A stretch of 25,097 nucleotides of DNA from Chloroflexota bacterium (GTDB lineage: Bacteria > Chloroflexota > Anaerolineae > Anaerolineales > UBA4823): positions 1-25,097 of the forward strand of contig DAOVCZ010000004.1 of assembly GCA_030669775.1 (NCBI GenBank), given 5' to 3'. Under the pieces are notes generated by a model, which ran no database searches, had not been told where the DNA came from, and saw only the letters and a program-made list of their open reading frames with translations. Both the position numbers and the translations under genes were made by a program. This document shows, one piece after another, positions 6,787 through 13,374 of this stretch (its first letter is position 1; each line of letters begins with the position of its first letter).

Positions 6787-7050
6787 GCAAACCAAAAAAA
6801 GGCTTAACCCTCATTGACGATTACATAAAAATGCTTGAGACTCTGGTCTCAAATGCAATAAATCAGGGTGAAAAGGTGGATGATGTGCTTAGTTAAGAGC
6901 TGCCTGAAATATTTTAAACTTGGTCAATTGGTAGCTCTCGTATGGAAGTGAACAACCAGTTTATGTTTGAATATTTATCAAGTGGCGAATGAATTTTGTC
7001 TTCTACAGCTTGGGAACACACTGATAAGAAACAAAGAAGGATAGCACACT
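6787..7050 (+). other. Gap with hairpin and possible ORF remnant
   Basis: A perfect hairpin, TTGAGAC-TCTG-GTCTCAA, lies at 6835-6852 about 50 bp after the mgtE stop. It has no T-tract, so it is at best a weak terminator. One reading frame through this gap is protein-like but broken: DYIKMLETLVSNAINQGEKV ends at a TAA (6894-6896), then ELPEIF and another stop, then RMEVNNQFMFEYLSSGE. It may be a small decayed gene; no family was recognised. No convincing promoter for the ABC genes was found. Confidence 0.3.
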
Positions 7051-8280
7051 ATGAGAAAAATGTGGCTCGCAGTTCGTCATGAATACATCAAGAACGTACG
7101 TCAAAAAAGCTTTTTGATCGCTTTGTTCAGTTTACCTTTGTTTATCGGATTATCGGTTGGTTTGGGAATGTTCATCGGATCACAAGAGAACAATTCAGCT
7201 GCGGTTGGCTATGTTGACAACTCTGGAGTACTGGACAATCCCATTGCTATCTCGGGTATCTCAGACCGTGAACGGATTGAATTTGTCCAGTATTTTGATG
7301 AATCAGAAGCTCAGGAGGCACTTAAGGCGAATAACATACAGGCATATTTTGTGCTCCCACGAGATTACCCGGAAAATAAAGATATCGGGCTTTTCTTCAC
7401 CGATGAGCCTGGAGAAAACGCGATCAGGGATTTTTATGATTTTTTGCAGCTCAATTTATTGAGCGGTTACCAGCCAGAAATTCGAAATCGTGTGACAATG
7501 GGCAGTAACTCGATTTTGCGTACTCCTGATGGTCTTCGAGAATTTCCAGATAATGAACCATCAGTTAGCATGTTCTTGCCTCTAATTGTGAGCTTTGGCT
7601 TTGTTTTATTGCTATTGATCAGCTCCGGATTCCTCATGAGTGGATTTTTAGATGAAAAATCCAACCGAACCATTGAATTATTGGTGACTTCGCTTTCCCC
7701 AGCTCAATTTGTAGGGAGTAAATTGGTGACGGTGCTGGCTATCGGTCTGACGATGTTGGCAACCTGGATCGTGGTCGGGGTGGTGGCATTTATTGTCGGC
7801 AGTAATCTACTGGACTTAGCATGGATGAGGGATATAACGTTGAATTGGCGCGATATCCTGACAGTCGTTGCTGTTGCATTGCCTTCTTACATGTTTGCAG
7901 CCGCGTTGATGCTCGCGATTGGATTGATTATCGGAGATAACCAGGAGGCTGAATCTGTTGGTCCATTGTTTTTCCTAGTGGCATTTATCCCTCTGTGGTT
8001 TGCAGTTCCGATTGCGAGGGAAATTAATGGGTCACTCGCGATAATACTAAGCGTCATTCCGATCGCGTCTCTGCTGACAGTTGGTTTCCGAAGTATGTTC
8101 ATCCAGATTCCTCTGTGGCAGGTCCTATCCAGTGTCGCCTTTCAGTTGCTATTGGTAGCGGGAGCACTATGGTTGGCGATTCGTACTTTTCGGATTGGGA
8201 TGTTGAGGACCGGGAAACGGATCAGATGGGATGAGTTATTTACCAGGCACAAAGATCTTGCCCATGAGGAGGGAAGATGA
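7051..8280 (+). CDS. ABC-2 type permease (NatB-like), first subunit
   Basis: A 409-residue membrane subunit of an ABC-2 exporter. Architecture: helix 1 (about 21-43), a large outside domain (about 45-170), then about six helices (173-199, 222-250, 269-293, 303-322, 328-346, 354-377). The segment DEKSNRTIELLVTSLSP between helices 2 and 3 is the coupling-helix signature of this family. This layout matches NatB, the membrane part of the NatAB sodium exporter, and related uncharacterised exporters. The sequence alone cannot fix the substrate. A modest AAGGA site precedes the ATG. The last four bases overlap the second permease (ATGA), so a heterodimeric membrane unit is likely. Confidence 0.85.
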   Translation: MRKMWLAVRHEYIKNVRQKSFLIALFSLPLFIGLSVGLGMFIGSQENNSAAVGYVDNSGVLDNPIAISGISDRERIEFVQYFDESEAQEALKANNIQAYFVLPRDYPENKDIGLFFTDEPGENAIRDFYDFLQLNLLSGYQPEIRNRVTMGSNSILRTPDGLREFPDNEPSVSMFLPLIVSFGFVLLLLISSGFLMSGFLDEKSNRTIELLVTSLSPAQFVGSKLVTVLAIGLTMLATWIVVGVVAFIVGSNLLDLAWMRDITLNWRDILTVVAVALPSYMFAAALMLAIGLIIGDNQEAESVGPLFFLVAFIPLWFAVPIAREINGSLAIILSVIPIASLLTVGFRSMFIQIPLWQVLSSVAFQLLLVAGALWLAIRTFRIGMLRTGKRIRWDELFTRHKDLAHEEGR

Positions 8281-9551
8281 GGAAGACCTTAGAAATCATG
8301 CGGTATGAACTGGTTTCAGCCCTGAAACGACCTTCATTTTTACTATTTGCATTTGGATTACCAATAATTGTGGTCATCGCATTTACAGGATATTCATTTT
8401 TTAAATCGAACCAAGCCGCTGGTGGTGGGGGAGAGCAAGCTCAAGAAGATAAAGGCCTGGAGACAGAAGGTTATATCGATCTGGCAGGGTTGATTACGAT
8501 CATTCCCAGTGATCTCCCAGCTAATACTTTAGTATCTTATTCAAATGAAGTGGAAGCTCAAACTGCTTTGGAGGCTGAGAAAATCAGTGCGTATTATATA
8601 ATTCCTGAGGATTATATTGAAACGGGTGAGTTAGTTTATATCCACCCCAAGATCAATCCCATCTCTGAAGGGGGTCAAGATTGGGTTATGCGCTGGACGT
8701 TATATGTAAACTTGTTGGGGGGTGATATGGAGATGGCCTCGAATATCTGGTACCCAGCAGATTTTATCCGGCATGATTTATCTAAGACCGGGGGTGCAAG
8801 TGGTGATTCATCTGGAGAATGCATGACACCAGGTTATACCTGTGAGTCTAATGCTTTGATTCAATTGCTGCCCTTGGGGATCATGCTCATAATTTATATC
8901 TCTATTATGTCTGGAGGAAGTTATCTGCTCAGATTGGTAAGCAGTGAAAAGGATTCCAGAGTGATGGAGCTGTTGCTTCTCTCTGCTTCGCCCAGCCAAC
9001 TGCTCAATGGCAAGGTAATCAGCTACTGCCTGTTAGGTTTTCTCCAGGTTCTCGCCTGGTTCGGTGCAGTATATTTAATATTTTCAATTGGGGGTACTAC
9101 CTTAAATTTCCCACCAGGATTTGAACTACCAGTTTCGCTTTTTATATGGGGATTGGTTTTCTTTGTTCTGGGGTATGCGGTATATGCCAGCATGATGGCA
9201 GGAGCAGGTGCATTAACACCGAAATTGTCCCAATATACTTCGGTGTATTTTATTGTAACTATACCTTTGATGATTAGCTATTTATTTTCGATTGTTCTAG
9301 CTAGGAGACCACATTCACCGCTCGCGGTTGGATTGAGTATATTCCCACTTTCTGCACCAGTGATGATGATCACCCGGTTAACGGTAGGGGGAGTCCCAAT
9401 CTGGCAGCCTATAATGGCAGCTGGGTTAACTCTGTTCATGGCGGTATTAATTATCCGCGCTGTAGCCCGTATGTTTCATGCCCAGATCCTCTTATCTGGT
9501 CAACCATTTTCAATCACACGTTATTTAAAAGCCCTTGTTAATTCTCAATAA
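8277..9551 (+). CDS. ABC-2 type permease (NatB-like), second subunit
   Basis: A 424-residue permease of the same type as the preceding gene. It has one helix at about 21-42, an outside domain (about 44-190), then about six helices from 195 to 400. The coupling-helix motif is SSEKDSRVMELLLLSASPSQ. The outside domain contains a Gly-rich patch (AGGGGEQ) and two cysteines (about 182 and 189) close to the membrane that could form a small disulfide loop absent from the first permease. Its start lies within the end of the first permease gene, so the two should be made in equal amounts. They probably pair and are driven by the ATPase 230 bp downstream. Confidence 0.85.
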   Translation: MRKTLEIMRYELVSALKRPSFLLFAFGLPIIVVIAFTGYSFFKSNQAAGGGGEQAQEDKGLETEGYIDLAGLITIIPSDLPANTLVSYSNEVEAQTALEAEKISAYYIIPEDYIETGELVYIHPKINPISEGGQDWVMRWTLYVNLLGGDMEMASNIWYPADFIRHDLSKTGGASGDSSGECMTPGYTCESNALIQLLPLGIMLIIYISIMSGGSYLLRLVSSEKDSRVMELLLLSASPSQLLNGKVISYCLLGFLQVLAWFGAVYLIFSIGGTTLNFPPGFELPVSLFIWGLVFFVLGYAVYASMMAGAGALTPKLSQYTSVYFIVTIPLMISYLFSIVLARRPHSPLAVGLSIFPLSAPVMMITRLTVGGVPIWQPIMAAGLTLFMAVLIIRAVARMFHAQILLSGQPFSITRYLKALVNSQ

Positions 9552-9781
9552 GGCGTGATGATGGATTTGATCATAAATGATAATGATAATATGGTGTAAT
9601 CAATTGGACGGAAAAGGCAATCATTGAGAAGCGAACATAATCAAAGTGAAACTATACTCTAGTATGGGAGAGATCTATACTCCAGGCTCATAACAAGTTG
9701 AAGGCTATATTGTATGATTAAGGAATGGAAAAAAGATCAAAGAATAATTGATTCTGTGAAAATGCATGGAAGGAGCAATTG

Positions 9782-10678
9782 ATGACTCAGGTCAAAGTAT
9801 CACATATCGCTAAATCCTTCGGCAGTGTTAAGGCTGTTCGCGATGTGACATTCGAAGTCGACAAGGGAGAGATCTTTGGTCTTCTCGGTCCGAATGGTGC
9901 GGGAAAAACTACGACGCTCCGGGTGATGCTGGATATATTTAAACCAGATACCGGTACTGTCTCTGTTCTGGGCGGACCGATGAGTGAAGAGAAAAAAGAT
10001 TTGATCGGGTATATGCCAGAAGAGCGTGGTTTGTACCAGGATATCCCTCTCGAACGGTGCCTGGTGTACTTAGCAACATTGAAAGGGCTCACGGCTGGTG
10101 AGGCACGAAAACGTCTGCAAGAATACCTGGAAAGGTTTGATTTGCTGCCCCATAAAAACAAAAAAGTGAAGGAATTAAGTAAAGGCATGCAGCAGAAGGC
10201 GCAAATAATTGCCGCGATTTTGCACCAACCCGATTTAATCATTATCGATGAACCATTCACATCTCTCGATCCCATAAACATGCAGTTGGTAAAAGATCTA
10301 ATGGGGGAGCTTCGCGAAGATGGTGTGACGATCCTTATGTCAACTCACCAGATGCACCAGGTTGAAGAATTGAGCGATCGGATTCTTCTGATCAATGAAG
10401 GAAAGAATGTCCTCTATGGAAATCTGGATTCTATCCGCCGAGATTATGCTGGACACGCAGTCATGGTTCAAACTGTTGGAGAGATACCAAGATTACCTTT
10501 TGTGGAGACGATGGTTCGACTCAATAGTGCCACGAAACTGATTCTTACTGAGGGATCAACGCCTCAAGATGTTTTGGGTGCTTTAGTGGCACAAGATGTA
10601 GCTGTAGAGAAATTCGAAATCGCTCTACCGACCCTTGATGAAATCTTTATCAAAGTGGTGAAAGAAGAAAGCGAGTAA
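9782..10678 (+). CDS. ABC transporter ATPase (NatA-like)
   Basis: A 298-residue ATPase that should power the two preceding permeases. Visible motifs: Walker A GPNGAGKTT (36-44), signature LSKGMQQKAQ (about 137), Walker B LIIIDEP followed by FTSLD, and the switch His in STHQMHQ. About 75 residues after the core form the C-terminal extension common in NatA-type ATPases, ending TLDEIFIKVV. The ATG at 9782 is chosen because GGAAGGAG sits 7 bases before it; the adjoining in-frame TTG is less likely. The order permease-permease-ATPase, with a 230-bp gap before the ATPase, is less usual than ATPase first and may mean a separate promoter. Similarity to NatA suggests cation or small-molecule export, but the substrate is not proven. 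Confidence 0.9.
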   Translation: MTQVKVSHIAKSFGSVKAVRDVTFEVDKGEIFGLLGPNGAGKTTTLRVMLDIFKPDTGTVSVLGGPMSEEKKDLIGYMPEERGLYQDIPLERCLVYLATLKGLTAGEARKRLQEYLERFDLLPHKNKKVKELSKGMQQKAQIIAAILHQPDLIIIDEPFTSLDPINMQLVKDLMGELREDGVTILMSTHQMHQVEELSDRILLINEGKNVLYGNLDSIRRDYAGHAVMVQTVGEIPRLPFVETMVRLNSATKLILTEGSTPQDVLGALVAQDVAVEKFEIALPTLDEIFIKVVKEESE

Positions 10679-10680
10679 TT

Positions 10681-10697
10681 TACGATTTTCAATCGTA
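10681..10697 (+). terminator. Weak hairpin after the ABC ATPase
   Basis: TACGATT-TTC-AATCGTA forms a 7-bp perfect stem three bases after the ATPase stop, followed by TTTGTAATC. The stem is AT-rich and the T-run short, so termination would be partial at best. Confidence 0.35.
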
Positions 10698-10848
10698 TTT
10701 GTAATCCCCGATCTGGTGCACTTTGTCGACAGATAGAAGAAATTTGGAATGATTGGACGTGCATGTCTTTTGCATTGAATAGATCTTTGACCATTTTGTT
10801 GCTCGACGCCTACGATGGAATTCACTTTTCATTTGATTCTCTCTTGAA

Positions 10849-11145
10849 TTGCTCACCTTCGTTATTCTCGCTATTGGAGCGGTGTTCTATATACGCAGCT
10901 CGGAGACGAGACAGCGAGCTCAATCCTTGTTAGTTGGTTTTGGTATAACATGGATTTTGATCATCTCAGTGAATGCAGTTTATTGGAATGGCCGGCAAGA
11001 GGTTTGGATGAGAGAACCTGCTCATTGGCAGACAACTGTACGGCAGCTCCTGGTTCCAGGTATGATTTTGTTAGGCTTACTTTTCTCACCCATTATTTTA
11101 AACGGCTTGCAGCGTTATCCCCGTCCGAACAATGCTGCTTTATGA
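10849..11145 (+). CDS. Small two-helix membrane protein, hypothetical
   Basis: A 98-residue frame opening at a TTG. It has a hydrophobic N-terminus (LTFVILAIGAVFYI), an Arg-rich turn (RSSETRQRAQ), a second helix (LLVGFGITWILIISVNAVYW) and a third hydrophobic stretch near 68-88, ending NGLQRYPRPNNAAL. The composition is credible for a membrane protein. There is no good ribosome binding site, and the frame is closed by a stop 12-15 bp upstream of the TTG. It could be the surviving C-terminal part of a larger membrane protein whose 5' end decayed in 10700-10850. No family was recognised. Confidence 0.45.
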   Translation: MLTFVILAIGAVFYIRSSETRQRAQSLLVGFGITWILIISVNAVYWNGRQEVWMREPAHWQTTVRQLLVPGMILLGLLFSPIILNGLQRYPRPNNAAL

Positions 11146-11279
11146 ATCCAGTAAGATCTTTGCCGCTATTCATTACTCCCTCAAGCGGGAAATCATCTTT
11201 CTGCATTTCATCAATGCTTACAGATGTTATCGAGTTTGATTGAAAATAGTATTCAAATTTGTGGATTTGGTTGGGGGAA

Positions 11280-13373
11280 TTAAAATTCTTCGTATCTTTC
11301 AATTTCAAAAACAAAGATTGTCGCACCACCAACATTGACTGGGATCGGATTGGGGAAGGGTGTCGGTCCTGCTTCAAGCGGAGACGATACATATTCAACC
11401 CGTTTCTTGCAGCTGCCGCTGAGGGCATCTACGGCGTTTTTTTCTTGTCCTTTAACCAATCCAATCAAGAGGGTGATGTTGCGGCGACCTAAAAACCCAC
11501 CGGTGCTTGGAAAATGTGTGACAGAGAATCCCAATTTAGATAATGCGCTGAGTGCATTCTCTAAATCTTGTTCCTGGATGACAGCACTTAGTAGTCTGTT
11601 AATGGGTAGATGAACACCTGATTGTTGGCGAATCAATTCGGGCCAGTTTAGAACTTCACTGGTGAGCGCTGCATCCACCTCGGAGACGAGCTGGATGTAG
11701 GTTTCGTCACTGATGATTCCATCTTTTAACAAGGTACTTAGTGTGCTCCGTTGAGCTTGCAGGGATTCACGCCGAGCTGCTTCCATCTCTTCAGCTTCCA
11801 ATTCTGGGTGATTTGTCAGCACTTGTTTGGTTGCCTCAACCAAAACTTGATTATATTGTTCTAACAATGGTGAGATCGTTTGCCAGGTGTGCGCAGATAT
11901 CAACCCGTTCTGACGCATATGTTCGAGATGCTCAAAGGCAGACTGTGTTGCCATTGCTCGTGCGTGGCGGCGCTCATATTCTTCTTTTACCGCACTTCGT
12001 TCACTAATTCCCAAACGGCGAACGAGTGGTCCAATTGTTAGACCCTGCACTAATAAGGTGAAAATTACCACACCGAAGGTCATAACCTGTAACTGGTTAC
12101 GCGCATCACCTAAGACAAGTGGCAGACTAAGAGCGAGAGCGAGGGAGATCGCCCCGCGTAAACCACCCCAATTGAGAACGTGTTGCCAACGTAATGGAAT
12201 ATCACGTCCTACCCACGCCAGTCCGTAAATCGTAACCGCTCGAGCAATAAGTACTGCGATGATGGCGATAGCGATCACCTGCCAGGAGGCGAAAAGTGAT
12301 GAGAGTTCGATCTGTAAACCTATCAGTAAAAAAATGAATGAGTTGGCTAAGAATGCAGCATATTCCCAAAAGTTGAACAAAACGATGCGGGTGGTTGGGG
12401 ACATCCCCGCGGGCCCAATATTACCCGCAATTAGACCTGCCCCCACTACCGCTAAAACACCACTGACATGAAAAACTTCTTCAGCAATAAGGAATGACCC
12501 ATAAGCTAAAATCGTGGTCAAGGTTGTTTCAATTAAATAATCATCGATTCGGTCGATGATCTGCGAGACGAGCGCTCCAAGGACCACTCCTATGATTATC
12601 CCTCCACCGGCGATCCTGACGAAATCGACAATACTGGTGAAGAGATTGAATTCACTGCCAGTTAGGGCAATTGAAATTACCAAACCATAAAGAACTATCG
12701 AAGTTCCGTCATTAAGAAGACTCTCACCTTCGAGCATAACTTGCAGACGTTTTGGGGCCCCTAAATTTCGGAAGAGTGCGATCACAGCGACTGGGTCAAT
12801 GGCAGCGACAATCGCCCCGAATACCAATGTATAGATGATCGGGATACCAGTGCCCCAACTGACGAGCGCTCCCACAATTGCCATCGTCAGGATCACGCCC
12901 GGAATGGCAAATGTCAGGATCGGAACTATATCCCGTCGCAAATTATTAATGTTTAAATGGAAGGCACCCTCAAAAACGATGGGGGGTATCAGTAAGGCAA
13001 AAATCAGGGTTGGTTGGATTGTGATATCTACTTGGGGTAACAAGGTAATCAGCAATCCAATGACAACCAAACCAAGTGTGTAAGGGACGCGAAATTGACG
13101 AGCAGCAATACCTACTAATGATGCTATGAACAATAGGATGAAAACGATTTCTTCGATAAGGATGAATGATTCTTCGTCCTCAAGTAACCCTGCCTGCTCT
13201 TCCGCTTGACTGTCACTTGTTTCTCCACCCTGGGATTCATCTGTCACCACCTGAGTATCCTGAATAATTGGCTCAAAACCGAGAGAAGCACAGCCCGACA
13301 GAATACTGCTTATTCCAAATATTGCGATTACAAGGATTAATCTGTATTGGGAATGTGTTATTTTTCTCAACAT
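11280..13373 (-). CDS. CPA1 Na+/H+ antiporter with lipoprotein-type N-terminus and fused cyclic-di-AMP receptor (DarA-like) domain
   Basis: A 697-residue fusion. Residues 1-28 are a lipoprotein-like signal ending LSGC (Cys 28). A Ser/Glu/Asp-rich stretch follows to about 70. Residues about 71-450 are a Na_H_Exchanger unit with DPVAV (193-197), GESLLNDG (Asn 221, Asp 222: the CPA1 'ND' site) and WGGLRGA (402-408). A charged helical linker covers about 452-590. Residues 593-697 align end to end with DarA/PstA: RLLSAVIQEQD, STGGFL (623-628), Asn 632, and GGATIFVFEIERYEEF. Thr28, GGFL, Asn41 and GGA of DarA are kept; Arg26 is Ser 617. With the N-terminus outside and 13 helices the DarA domain would face the cytosol, as a nucleotide sensor must. 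It starts 1 bp after the glycosidase-like stop. Control of cation/proton exchange by cyclic-di-AMP is inferred. Confidence 0.9.
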   Translation of the reverse strand: MLRKITHSQYRLILVIAIFGISSILSGCASLGFEPIIQDTQVVTDESQGGETSDSQAEEQAGLLEDEESFILIEEIVFILLFIASLVGIAARQFRVPYTLGLVVIGLLITLLPQVDITIQPTLIFALLIPPIVFEGAFHLNINNLRRDIVPILTFAIPGVILTMAIVGALVSWGTGIPIIYTLVFGAIVAAIDPVAVIALFRNLGAPKRLQVMLEGESLLNDGTSIVLYGLVISIALTGSEFNLFTSIVDFVRIAGGGIIIGVVLGALVSQIIDRIDDYLIETTLTTILAYGSFLIAEEVFHVSGVLAVVGAGLIAGNIGPAGMSPTTRIVLFNFWEYAAFLANSFIFLLIGLQIELSSLFASWQVIAIAIIAVLIARAVTIYGLAWVGRDIPLRWQHVLNWGGLRGAISLALALSLPLVLGDARNQLQVMTFGVVIFTLLVQGLTIGPLVRRLGISERSAVKEEYERRHARAMATQSAFEHLEHMRQNGLISAHTWQTISPLLEQYNQVLVEATKQVLTNHPELEAEEMEAARRESLQAQRSTLSTLLKDGIISDETYIQLVSEVDAALTSEVLNWPELIRQQSGVHLPINRLLSAVIQEQDLENALSALSKLGFSVTHFPSTGGFLGRRNITLLIGLVKGQEKNAVDALSGSCKKRVEYVSSPLEAGPTPFPNPIPVNVGGATIFVFEIERYEEF

Positions 13374-13374
13374 A

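Noticed and set aside
9578..9590. TGATAATGATAAT resembling part of a Fur box
   Set aside because: Only two of the three hexamers are present in an AT-rich gap, and no iron-related gene is adjacent.
9779..9781. TTG immediately before the ABC ATPase ATG as the start
   Set aside because: The GGAAGGAG spacing suits the ATG at 9782 better and ATG is the stronger start.
12835..13083. Plus-strand frames within the antiporter gene
   Set aside because: They are shadows of a strongly supported membrane protein on the other strand and lack start signals.
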